Assembly (NCBI GenBank): GCA_030847615.1 | Contig: JAUMIR010000005.1 | Location: 113,365,116 to 113,429,115, forward strand | DNA from: Gambelia wislizenii | Lineage: Eukaryota > Chordata > Lepidosauria > Squamata > Crotaphytidae | Direction: 5' to 3' | Length of the DNA stretch: 64,000 nucleotides | Shown: piece by piece, positions 45,061 through 55,383 of the stretch | How positions within the stretch are numbered: the stretch's first letter is position 1 | Layout of the letters: each line of letters opens with the position of its first letter | Notes under the pieces: generated by a model | The model's input: the letters and a program-made list of their open reading frames with translations, nothing else | The model's database searches: none | Told to the model about the DNA's origin: nothing | Translations under genes and position numbers: made by a program

Positions 45061-45540
45061 TGTCCTGCCGTCCCCCAGCGCACGGTACGTCCGCTCGCCC
45101 CCGACCGATCCGAGTCATGGAGGCCCCGCAGCCTGTCTGGCCTGAGCCAGCAAGCAGCCCTGGCAAGTACAAGCCACTTGCCAGTTGATGCCCGCCCAGT
45201 CTGAAGCCCGCAGGGGAAAAAATCCCCAAGAATAGAGCAGGGCGAATCGCCCAAACCGCTCTTCCGAGCACCTCTAGAGGTGCCCCGAGCGCCTCTAACA
45301 GCTACGAAGCAGCGATCACAACTGAAGCCGCGATTGCCGAATGAAGAAGAGGCTGAGGAGAGGGATGGGCCACCTTTTATGCGCTCAGGCCCCGCCCCTC
45401 TCCTCGCATTGCTGGCGCTTGCCGGTGATGCCATCAGTTGTCTCCCTCTCCTCGCCATGCGCAAGGAGTGCTGCCTGGCCGGAGGCTCTGCATACGGCCT
45501 GGGGAGCAGTATTCTGTGCATGGTAACATGATTGCAAGTT

Positions 45541-46307
45541 TAGTTTTTTATTGCAAATCTGCAGTTTTCAAAAGGTCCACAGTTTATGTTGTGCTGAGAA
45601 CAAAAAAGGTTTCCTAAAATTTGTGGGACATTTTGACTTGCTTTGCATAAGTTTCTCAAAGGGTCATGATCTCCAAATTCAACCCTAGACAGAAAATAGA
45701 TGACTTTCCATTCAATCCCTGGTTGACAATAGACGTTACTAGCACATAGGCCACTATACACTATACACTATGTAGAGGCCTAGACTTTACTGCTGGTCTG
45801 TTGTGATCTTTTAGGTTCCTGGAAAGGCAAGACATGTAGGATGCTTCTAGGAAGGGAGACAATACCCAATCACAGAAGAAGATACTTGGAATAACATGAA
45901 ACACAGAAGCAGAACTATTTAAAAAACATGTAACAAGTTTAGACACACACAATCAATTTGAAACTCTCCCCTTAATCAGTGATTGCGAGACACATTAAAA
46001 GGGACAACAGCCTCATTCCTCAGAAGGACTGGAGGTAACCTTGGGGATTGTATGGATGGAAGGGTTCCCATCAATTCCCAGAAGAGATGTATAGTGGCAG
46101 TGTTATGAGTTATGCTCGATAAATATGAATTTCAAATAGACATTTGATGCTTAAGGCAGGAAGCTGCCTATTGCCAGAGTCAGCACACATAATAAGAGGC
46201 ATATATTGAAAAGAGTAGGAGAAAAGCCTGGATTCCTGTCCATCTTGGAGAAATCAAGCCTCATTTTAAAGTACAAACTGGAACTTTCCTCCTACTTCTG
46301 CTGACAA
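45541..46307. other. Unassigned stretch
   Basis: No gene or named repeat recognised. CACTATACACTATACACTA occurs at about 45751. Confidence 0.45.
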
Positions 46308-46642
46308 GGGACTTTATCAGACTCAGGGAAACGTGGCCAAAAAACAAACAAACACACACACACACATATCCCAAACTGCATCAGAAGTACACAATGATAA
46401 CAGAAAGGGTGACATTATCAGATGCCTGTGTCCTCAGCTGTTCCCGGGGCATAGTGCTGGCATGAACATGGCTTCACTTTTTTTTTACTTACTGGGCTAA
46501 GCCATAAACAAAGAAAGACACCTTATTCACACCCACACTACACCCACAGAACACTGAAGGACGACATCATCTGATAGTGTCACCCTTTTCTTTTCTCATT
46601 GTGTTCTTCTGGTGAAGTTTTTGCCTTGTCTGATCATGTCCA
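46308..46642. mobile_element. MITE of the GGGACTTTATCAGA-terminus group
   Basis: Left end GGGACTTTATCAGACTC. The right end CTGATCATGTCC is its inverted relative. Inside, AAAGGGTGACATTATCAGATG (46407) pairs with CATCTGATAGTGTCACCCTTT (46568), a long inner inverted repeat. Non-coding. Confidence 0.55.
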
Positions 46643-46741
46643 AGGAAATGGTCCCATTGATATGAACAATCAATGCCTAAGTGCTCTGCTTAAGGAGACG
46701 TTCCCAAACTGATCAGACTGGTAAACCACCACCACCACCAT

Positions 46742-47490
46742 TGTGAGGTATTCTGCAGTTTCTGGAGATATTGGACAACCCTGATTGGATTTCAAAAAAG
46801 GAAACCTGATTGGCCTTGTCGCAAGGTATGCAAATCCATTGTTTGTCTCTCCTAGGCCATTTAAGAGCCATTACCAGAATCCAGAGGGTGAAAGGCAGTG
46901 GTCAGGTTCACATCTGACCTTTGCACTCATCACACTAGGCACATGGGCCTTTTGAACCCTCAAACAGAACACCACTCCCTGTCCAGAGCTGTCTCCACTC
47001 CAGAGACATCCCTCTAGTTAGAAAAGGTCTATATATTAGACAGATGGCTCCATTGGCTCCTCTCCCTCTATCTTCTTCCACCTTCCCTTCTAGAAGCGCT
47101 ACCCAAGAAGACCTGGAATCCTCTTCACATCAAGAGATTGAGAAAATTGGTGTGTCTCAGACTGTAGGCCCTTAAACTTGGCTACACCCCTCCACCTCCC
47201 CCCTAGACTACCCAGGAGTAGGATTTTAGCACCCGTGTTATTTTTCTGCTCTTTTACTTTTAGAAACAGTTTAGAAACAGCTTGTATTGGGTATAGATTT
47301 CTATTGGTTTCTACTATCTTTTTCAGTCTGTTTAATAAAGAAAAAAAATGTTTTTGCTGCAAAATCAGTTCGTCCTTGTCCTGATTTCTTTCACTTGGAG
47401 TCACTCTGGTTAACTGTCGATTTTTAAAACTTTTAGCCTGTAAGGTCCTTCAGAGAGTTAGTGCCTGGAGAACTCCCCCCCACACACACC
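46742..47490 (+). mobile_element. Possible solo LTR
   Basis: A TATA-like TCTATATATTAGACAG near 47029 is followed about 300 bp later by TTTAATAAAGAAAA (47329) and a T/G-rich downstream stretch. TG at 46742 could be the start. Ends and flanking duplications are not convincing, so this is only a suggestion from promoter and poly(A) spacing. Confidence 0.25.
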
Positions 47491-47789
47491 AGTTAAACCC
47501 AGTGCACTGCTCTTAATAACAGTAGGTGATTCCCTGTTGAGAGGAATGGAAGCAGTGGTTTGCATGTATGATGAAATGCCTCAAGAGATGTGCTAGGCTC
47601 CTGCTGTAAAGATCCATAATGTAACAGAAAGGCTGACAAGACTCATCCAGCCTACTGACTGTTATCCTTTCCTTTTGATGCATGTTCAAACAAATGATAA
47701 TGCAAAATATAGCCTTCAACGTACCTTTTGCAAGGGCCTATTAGGTTCTGTGAAAGAAGCTAAAGGATCTTGAGGCACAGGTTATTTAT

Positions 47790-47975
47790 TTGCACCTTGA
47801 AGAATATGGCCCCAGAGAGGTGGAGAAGAATATTAGAAGTGGACAAATGGCTCCACAGCTTTGTCAGGAAAGATTTTGCTTCTTTGGACCATGGTTTCTG
47901 TTTTCATGAAGAAGAACTTCTTGCAAGAGATGGGTTGCATCTCACTGCAGTTGATAAGAATAGTAGGCAAGGGAT
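47790..47975 (+). pseudogene. CR1-type ORF1 esterase fragment
   Basis: Short frame EVDKWLHSFVRKDFASLDHG then ELLARDGLHLTAVDKNS. The DGLHL box is the block V DxxH of an SGNH esterase, as found at the end of CR1-group ORF1 proteins. It is truncated on both sides and borders the Penelope-like element. Assignment rests on about 55 residues. Confidence 0.5.
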
Positions 47976-47984
47976 CTTGTAGCA

Positions 47985-49980
47985 CTTTGGGGAGTACCTG
48001 GGAGAAAGAAGTTGTAGCATAAGCTTTTGTATTCTTGGTCTACTTCCTCAGATGCATGGAGTGAACTGGTGCCTAGGAACAGAGCTTATAAGCAAGCTGT
48101 AGAATAGCCCATAAAAATACAAAAGTTGTGCATGTTGTGATGAGGTGACAAGTTCAGTTAACAATGGTTGTTGGAGGACAAAGGGAGGAGGAAAGATAGT
48201 GCCTAAGGCCAGGGTAGGTGGATGACCATATAAATGGAGGGGAGAGTTTTGGAATGTAGTGTGATGTTGGTTGGGAACTAGAAAGATGTGATAAACTGGC
48301 CAAGAGCATCCTCATGGGACTACAGTGTTAATATGTTATAATATGTGTTGTGTGCCAGGAAACCATTGTCTCTGTTCAACCCACTATAGATGGACTAGAA
48401 TGTGTGGATATATTCCAGTTCAGCTGTTTCTCTTTCCAGTCTTCCTTTGTAGGTTGTTGTTGTTCTAGTACAGCTGTCCTGAGGTCAGAGATGAAATGTC
48501 CAGGAAGACTGAAGTGTTCTGCAACTGGTTTTCATTTATACCCATTCTTAATGTCTAATTTGTGTCCATTTATCCTCTGGCGCAGAGACTGGCCTTTCCC
48601 CCCAATGCAAAGTGCTGAAGGGCATTATTCACAGATAACGGTATATATGACATTAGAGGATGAAGAAGTGACATTACCTCTAATATTGTGGAGGGTGATG
48701 TGATTAGGTCCTGTGATGATGTTTCACAGGTAGATGTGTGGGAAGAATTGGCATCTGGGTTTGTGCAAGATCTTGTATCCATCTCCCCATCCATGTTGTG
48801 CATCCTCCTGTAAGTAAGTTTTTTGAGATTGGTAGGCTCTCTGTAGGCAAGTACAGGTCTGCCACTAAGAGCCTTTGAAAGGGAGCATTGTGGTCCAAGA
48901 AGGGTTGTAGTTCAGTGATGATATGTCTGAGGGGTCTCAATTGAGAGCTATATGTGACCACTAGTGGAGTTCTGTCATATGCTGTCTTAAGTCTGTTCTG
49001 TAATAGATTAGTCCTGGGTGCAAGTCTTGCCCTGTTTATTTGTCTTTTTTCTCTTTTAATTCATATGGTGGGTACTGTAGCTTGAGGAATGGTTGTTGTA
49101 ATTTCATGAATTTGGCATCCCTGCCTTTGGGGTTACAGTAGATGTGAGATGTGATTGTATTGGAGGGCTTGGCCATAAACTATGGCTTTGGTAATGTGTT
49201 CCAGATGACAACTGGAGGCATGTATGTATGTATAGTGGCCAGTAGGTCTGTAATATAGTGTGGTGCTCAGGTGTCCATCATGTAGCTGTGTGGTGGTGGC
49301 CAGACAGTTGACTTGTTCTGTAGATAGTTCCAGGCCGAGATCGATGGTGGGTGGAAGCTTTTGAAATTCTGGTGGAATATCTTGAGTGAGTTCTCTCCAT
49401 GAGTCCAAATTATGAAGATATCATCAATGTACCTCAGGTAGAGTAGAGGTTTCTGGGTGCAGGAGTTAAGGGAATGTTGTTTTCAGTCAGCCATGAAGAT
49501 GCTTGCATATTATGGTTCCATGGTGTGCCCATGGAAGCACTGTTGACTTGAAGGTATATGTTATTGCCAAAAAATGAAGTAGTTGTGTGTGAAAACAAAG
49601 TGGCAGACTGTGGTGGCTACATCTGCTATGGTCCCATCTGGAATGATGTTCCTGACTGCTTGTAGTCCATCCTTGTGTGGGATGTTGGTATATAGGGATT
49701 CCGCATCCATGGTGGCTAAGAGGATATTCCCTGGAAGGTTGTGGATAGACTCTAATTTCTACAGGAAGTCAATAGTGTCCTTCAAATAGCTGGGAGTGCT
49801 GATGACATATGGTCTAAGGATATAGTCCATATATCCTGAGTCACCAACTGTGAGTATTCCAGTGCTTGAGATGGTGGGCCATACGTTGGCTTTTGTTGAA
49901 GGTTTTCAGTGACACCACAAGGTAAAAGAACTCACCCATTTCCCTATCATTTCCTACTGGCTTGAGGGGAGATTTGTAGT
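47985..49980 (-). mobile_element. Penelope-like element with RT and GIY-YIG domain
   Basis: Minus-strand remnant, frames broken several times. RT pieces in order are FLRP-like ILRPYVISTPSYLKDT near 49800, ILLATMDAESLYTNIPHKDG near 49700 (motif A), ATTVCHFVFTHNYF near 49590, and RYIDDIFIIWTHGENS near 49410 (motif C, YIDD). Next come LHDGHLSTTLYYRPTGHYTY and HASSCHLEHITKAIVYGQAL. The C-terminal endonuclease is seen near 48480-48690: NVIYTVICE, CPSALCIGGKGQSLRQRING, HKLDIKNG, then PVAEHF. That is the GIY-YIG region with YVGQTGQSL altered. Stops and shifts kill it. The left end includes a pseudo-LTR-like segment (GCATAAGCTTTTGTATTC). Confidence 0.85.
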
Positions 49981-50197
49981 GAGTTCTTGTCCCAGGAAGA
50001 CTTTCTCAGGTAAGAGTGCCAACCAGCAACAGCTGAGAAATCCCTTGGGTCCATCTGATCCCTTCATGGGATCAGGCTACAATGAACATCAGGATCTCTA
50101 TCCTGGTTTTGAAGCCTGGCAGTCTCTGGGTAAGAGATCCAACTTAACTGGATCCCCACATGCAAACTCATGACTGCACATCCCATTTACTGGTGCA

Positions 50198-50620
50198 TTG
50201 AAGATTCTTGAGGTTAATAAAGTTGTGGCCTTATTTCATCCAGCTCTTGTGACTGGCATCATAATTTCAGTGGGAAGGCAATGGAGCTGTATTCCAGATT
50301 GGAATAGGTTAGAAGTAATAAAGGAGCACCTAACTACTGTAAGTGAATTCAAGTCTCCAGGGCTGGATGGATTGGATCCAAAAGTACATGCAGGTGTAAC
50401 CTCTGAGCCATTATAAAAAAATATTTGACAAATCTTGGAGAACAGGAAATGTTCCAGCAGATTGGAGGAGGGCAAATGTTGCCCCCATTATCCAAAATGG
50501 TAAAAAAAGTGGACCTGGATACCTACCAATCAGTCAGCTTGATATAAACACCAGAAAAGTTTCTAGGACATTCTGTTCTGTTCCTGCTGTGCAATAGAGT
50601 AACTGGTAGGACATTGCAAG
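50198..50620 (+). pseudogene. CR1 LINE RT fragment
   Basis: The open part 50198-50416 reads EVNKVVALFHPALVTG, ISVGRQWSCIPDWNRLEV and SEFKSPGLDGLDPKV. It continues in other frames with WRRANVAPII-like and GPGYLPISQ-like residues. This is the start of the CR1 RT domain (the S-PG-DG motif). It is truncated and frameshifted. It may belong to the same old CR1 as the ORF1 fragment at 47790, split by the Penelope insertion. Confidence 0.75.
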
Positions 50621-52576
50621 TGACTTCACAATCTACCTGTGACTGAATTATTCATATTTCTTTCCTGTGTTGTTTATGTCCTGTGAGACTATGCATATAC
50701 TAAAGAGGTTCATTCAGACAGGAATGAAAAAAGTGTTCCTGTCCCACAATCTCCACTCCCACTCCCACTCCTGTCCCATCCCTGTCATGCCACAATCATC
50801 CTCCCCACCACACGTACCTACTTTCCCATTGTTCCGGCATCCCAGGAGCTCTAACGGATTAACGAGAAGACGTGAGAGCGGGAAATTCAAAAATAAAAAT
50901 AAAAAGAACACAAAAAAATAACAGTAAGCACAAAACCACACTTTAAAACGAAGACTTAACTCAAGGAGGGTGATAAAAATTGTGTTTCTTACCTGGATGT
51001 CCTGATCCCACCCAGAGGTGTTCTGGCAGGGACCTCCCATTGATTCTGACATCTCACCAGCATAACGGGGAACATTTTCGCTCATAGGAACATCTGTAAC
51101 AGAAATGGAACAGGGGATCTATTGATGGCTTATCCTGTCAATAAAAAGCAGCACCAGTGGAACGGCAGCAGAAAGGGTCCATAATGAGGGGGAACAACAT
51201 CATCTGAAATGGGAGCCCTTTTGCGATCTCCTGGCATTCATGTAACACCTCTTTTTATGTGTCTGATAATCTCCTAAATTTACTGTGAACACGTCTTCCC
51301 CATCTGTAGTATCCTGATTCTCTCATTGCTGCATTGATTGATTCTCACCCTATTTGTTTGCGTATGACATTGGACTTCCCTGTGGTTCTTTGCCCCACAG
51401 TTTTTACATTCTTTCCCATACCCTGGACATTTATTCTCTCTCCTTTGGCACAATGCATTCAATGAATGATGCTATTTGTGGTTGCAGGTGGTCTGCCTGA
51501 TTCCTGCTACCCACAGTATCTTAGGTTAATCTTGTGTACCTATTCTGTACTTGTGACTGATGTGATAATTTTAGACAAGTTTGCTGCTCTTGCAATTTGA
51601 TAACATTTTTTCCAGGGTGCGTTATGTTTCTTGTAATTATCTCCCTTAAAGCACAGTCCTGTGTATCACATACAATCCTATACTTCATGTGGGTGAAAGT
51701 AAAAAGGTATCTATGGTACTCTTTTCTTGGGGTCACAATAGGCATCAAACACATCTATTAACTATTTCCCTGAAATCTGTGTTGCTTATAGTTGTCAGCC
51801 CCTATCCCCCAGTAGGTAATAAAACAGCTTTACCTTCCTTCCCCCCCCCTCTTTATCAGCCACTGTAGACTTTGTAAACTTCCTGAATTCTTGTTTCCAC
51901 CATTTCCATGTCTATGCCAGGCTCTCTGTGTGGAAATCCAGCTGTCTTGGGCTTTGAGGATCTCCATTGCATCTCCTCGTCTTCCTCCTCCTCCTCCTCC
52001 TGCTTAGCTCTTTAAATCTCGAAGCCCTACTGTTAGCATTTATGTTCTTTAACACCTATATAGCAGGCAGGTACAACTTGGACCCCACCATACTGGAAAG
52101 CACTATTAACAATTGAACTTGGGCAGTAGAGATGAGGCAGTGTTTCATTTAAATCTGTTTTTGAAGAGCTGAACACAATTAAAAATCAAACCTATTTGGT
52201 AACAAAAAGAAAGAACCTGAAGTTTAAGAGATACCATTTTGGGAGAAAGTGAAACTGACAGATTTTCCCATCAGTAAGACCTCCTCTAATCATCTGTAGT
52301 TCTGATTAATACCACCATGATTTTCAGCTTTCCTTGAACAAATTGTTTCCTAATCAGCCTGACATGTGTGTTGTACTGGATTCTAGGGAATATTCTATGC
52401 AGTACATCCTGGTCAATCTGTGTGTGAACTGAATTTTTGCTTGAGGGCTTGAGCAAGGGTGCCTTGTAGCTGTACATTTTTAGTCATGGCCAAAGTGACT
52501 TAAAAGGAAGTTTGCTGCCATTACTGACCACTTCATTGAGAAATTCCTAATGTGTTTCTAGAAGCAAGATAGGAAT
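50621..52576. other. Unassigned; one possible MITE
   Basis: 50708-51105 has weakly inverted ends (AGGAATGAAAAAAGTGTTCC and GGAACATTTTCGCTCAT) and could be a MITE. CT/CTC-rich runs lie at about 51842 and 51980. No gene recognised. Confidence 0.35.
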
Positions 52577-52684
52577 CCAGTAGTCCTACAGATGTAGTGG
52601 GACTGCAGCTCCCAGTGTTCCTCACCATTGATTATGCTAGCTAGAGCTCTTGCGAGTTGCTGTCCAGGAACATCTGCAGGGTTG
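52577..52684. mobile_element. Palindromic hAT-type MITE remnant
   Basis: CCTACAGATGTAGTGGGACT and the inverted AGGAACATCTGCAGGG pair around a degenerate centre. This is the short lizard palindromic MITE type (CCAGATGTTGxxGGACTGCA). Confidence 0.6.
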
Positions 52685-52704
52685 CCTGATTCCCATTCCT
52701 GCTT

Positions 52705-53135
52705 AGGACCACTTTAGTGGGGAGGCACTTTAGAGAGCCTCAGGACCACTTTAGTGGGGAAAAGAAAATAGAAGGGAGAAGGAACAGTTAATACCCTATG
52801 TCTATATCGGCTTTGAATATTTGCAAAACTTCATGCCGTCTATAATTTAAGCTACCTCTAGGGCTGTGTGTAGGATGCTGCCAGGGTTTGGCACAGTTTC
52901 AAAACAATGGGAGAGCACTAAAGCTCAAACTGTCAACACCTCTGTGTGTGAGCAGATGCCAGGGCCTCAGCAGAGTTAAAAAAAAAAAACAATGGGGGAA
53001 GTGCTTCAACTGTCAACAGCCTTTGTAGAAGCAGATGCTCTGTTTTTGGCAGAGTTTAAATTAAGTAATAAACAGGGTATGGCCCCCTCCAGAAAGTGCA
53101 CTTCCCTTACCCCTTGGCGCGTGAACAGGTGCTGG
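52705..53135. repeat. Degenerate tandem repeats
   Basis: AGGACCACTTTAGTGGGGA occurs at 52705 and 52742. From 52879 a unit of roughly 85-90 bp repeats about two and a half times, each with GGCA-AGTTTxAAA, ACAATGGG, CTGTCAACA and AGCAGATGC. Confidence 0.6.
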
Positions 53136-53687
53136 TTTTGCAATTTAGTTGGCAGCCTGTTTGCATATTTAAATCTTGTACAGATATGCAAATTATGTAC
53201 AACATAGCATAGTAATACACTAACACTCTCACATGTTTTCATACATGTGTTGATGTGTCTGCCCAAGGGGTTAAGTCCTACTTGCTAAAGAGAGTTATCA
53301 TTTCCCTTTATCATTCTTCAGATCATCTGTCATAATAGTAACAACAACACAACTTTTTTTCATACTGCACATTCATAAAGCTAATTTTGCTTTGGCTTGA
53401 CTATTACATTTCATTAGCTTCAACTCATTAGTAAGAAATAGAAGGATGCAGCAGAACCTGTGTCATTGAATCTGAATTTTATAAGCAGCCACACTTGTAA
53501 GAAGAAAACAAGGCCAAAGCCCAACGAACTCTACAGCCACTTCTTTATGTAAAGAGGTATTTTGAACCTGTATTTCTCAGACTATCAGGACTCAATCTAA
53601 CACTGTCTTTTGAACTGAGGATCTGAGAAATAGCAGAGAAGGACCCAGATTCATGCACCACCATTCAGCTCTAGCCAAAAGAGAGAA
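53136..53687. other. Unassigned stretch
   Basis: No gene recognised. Confidence 0.45.
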
Positions 53688-54150
53688 CTCCAGGAAGATT
53701 TTCCTTGGTTTTTTTCCAGGCTCTGAGACTGTTCTGCAATAGTTCCTTTCTGACGTTTCACCTGCATCTGTGGCTGGCATCTTCAGAGAATGGTTGGATA
53801 GGAGTTTATGTGGATTTATATATACTGTGACCCCCTGTTCGGGAGTATATGTAACTTTGTGTAATTGAAAGGTTAGTTTCTGGGTATAGAAATGCAAGAC
53901 TCGTTAGTGTCTGTTTGGCTAATGGTTGGTTGATGGGCCATTAACTGCTGGACAGGGACCACAGCATATATAATTCCACATACACTCCTACCCAACCATT
54001 CTCTGAAGATGCCAGACACAGATGCAGGAGAAATGTCAGAAAAAAACTATTCCAGAACACGGTCTCACAGCCCAGAAAAAAAAAAAAACCAAAAGAAAAT
54101 TTATGGATGCCGTCCGTGAAAGCCTTTGACTTCACAGCTCCAGGAAGATT
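53688..54150 (-). mobile_element. Retroelement insertion with 13-bp duplication (Penelope pseudo-LTR type?)
   Basis: CTCCAGGAAGATT borders both ends (53688-53700 and 54138-54150). The insert (53701-54137) starts, on the minus strand, TGTGAAGTCAAAGGCTTTCA, a terminus common in lizard genomes. Inside, two arms are inverted: TTCTCTGAAGATGCCAG(A)CACAGATGCAGG at 53998 and its mirror at 53763, with related sequence continuing outward on both sides. The inverted arms suggest two partial copies joined head to head. I associate the sequence with Penelope-type pseudo-LTRs, but the class is not certain. Confidence 0.7.
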
Positions 54151-54481
54151 GGTCACAATGTCCAAGGAAGCCGCATTCCATCAACAGGCCAGAGCTGTTT
54201 AGATGCAAAATGTGTAATGTTACTTTTTAAAAAAGAAAAGCATTGGTTATGATTATAGTTTTAAAGCACACAATTCCAGGAGTTAATTACCATTATAGTT
54301 GTAATTATTTAGAGTTAGAACTAAATAGGACTCATATCATTCAGTAACTACTTGCCATTCATGTAGCAACTACTTCTACAAAGGAAGACCCTCTTAGAAA
54401 AATCACAATTTATTGAATATGCAAACTGAAATACACAAGCTGTTTGTCCCCTAAACTCATATTGACATGTGGAATGATATA
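54151..54481. other. Unassigned stretch
   Basis: No gene recognised. Confidence 0.45.
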
Positions 54482-54632
54482 TACTGGGCCCTTGGGATCT
54501 ACTAGGGATTGGTTCCAGGACCCCCCATGTATACCAAAATTCATGGATGCTCAAGTCCCGTTATATGCAATGGCATAGTAGATTGCTTAAATCCATGGAT
54601 AAAGAATCTGTGGTTATGGAGGGCTGGCTGTA
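54482..54632. mobile_element. Tigger/pogo-type MITE (MER2-like), short
   Basis: Contains GGGCCCTTGGGATCTACTAG, GGTTCCAGGACCCCCC and GGATGCTCAAGTCCC, and ends GGGCTGGCTG followed by TA. Same family as 13189, with a shorter middle. Confidence 0.75.
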
Positions 54633-54700
54633 TTTTCAAACCTGGTCTAATGGGGAATTTTTTTGGTTATTTGCCATATTTTGTTCCTACTCTTGTTGTC

Positions 54701-55050
54701 GATGGAGATTTTCAGATGGGGAAAATAACCCTCCATGGGGATCGGGAGAGAAACGGGGCTGTTCTGCCACCAGCACTCTGTTTCGCACACCCCCGTCCTT
54801 CTCCCAGCCTCCCTTGGTTCTCCTTCCATCCTGCTTGCATTTTTCTTCTATTTTTTACTAACGAAAGTTCTTTGTTAGTAAAAAAAAAATAGCAGAAAAT
54901 AGCAGAAGGAGAACACAAGCAGGATGGAGGGAGAACAAAGGGAGATGAGGAGAAGGACAGGGTGTACAAAACAGAGTGCTGGCAGCAGAACAGCCCTGTT
55001 TCTCTCTTGATCTCCAAGGGGGTTATTTCCCCCATCTAAAAATCTCCACT
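54701..55050. mobile_element. Hairpin (fold-back) MITE
   Basis: Arms of about 160 bp meet near 54875. Pairs include TGGAGATTTTCAGATGGGG / CCCCATCTAAAAATCTCCA, GGGCTGTTCTGC / GCAGAACAGCCC, CCAGCACTCTGTTT / AAACAGAGTGCTGG, TCCATCCTGCTTG / CAAGCAGGATGGA and TTAGTAAAAA / TTTTTACTAA. Non-coding; the two long frames over it are mirror artefacts. Confidence 0.9.
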
Positions 55051-55206
55051 CTGTCCTTCCACACATTTATTCTGCTATTCATTTCATTGTTGTTTCATTG
55101 TATTTATAATGTTTTTTATTACTAGAAAAGATTATTTTAAAAAAGAAAAGAAAAACACAATTCACATCCATCATGGCAGAGCATGCACAAGTTTAAACTC
55201 CTGGGT

Positions 55207-55208
<2 letters not shown>

Positions 55209-55248
<40 letters not shown>
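55209..55248. repeat. Poly-T tract, 40 bases
   Basis: An uninterrupted run of T. It could be the reversed poly(A) tail of a retroposon, but I see no recognisable body beside it. Confidence 0.95.
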
Positions 55249-55249
<1 letters not shown>

Positions 55250-55383
55250 TGGAGGGATAGGGATACTATTCTTTAATATCTTCATTGGCATTTTTGTTTA
55301 TTTCATGAACTATCTTGTTTCTAGCTGTTTTATGCATTGTAGCAACTGAAATTGAAATCATCCTGGGGGGAAAAACAAAGAGC

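Larger units (their letters stand above)
39475..45540 (-). mobile_element. Ngaro (DIRS-order) retrotransposon, near full length
   Basis: Minus-strand element of about 6 kb. In transcription order it has a GC-rich leader with a TATA-like GCATAAAAGGTGGCCC near 45372, minisatellite repeats, AAT tracts, gag, RT-RNase H, tyrosine recombinase, SGNH hydrolase and a 3' region. This set and order, with a recombinase instead of an integrase and a hydrolase frame near the 3' end, is characteristic of Ngaro elements. They insert by recombinase rather than by DDE integrase. RT, gag and recombinase are damaged, so the copy is probably immobile. Exact ends are uncertain; split direct repeats were not resolved by eye. 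Confidence 0.88.

Noticed and set aside
44676..45521. 170- and 220-codon frames on both strands
   Set aside because: They lie in the GC-rich tandem-repeat leader of the Ngaro element and repeat with the 166-bp unit. No gag, env or host similarity.
46742..47490. Protein-coding gene with promoter and poly(A) signal
   Set aside because: TATA-like and AATAAA motifs are present, but no open frame lies between them. An LTR fits better, and that only weakly.
54509..55066. Several 60-127 codon frames on both strands
   Set aside because: Mirror frames across a hairpin MITE, with no protein family.
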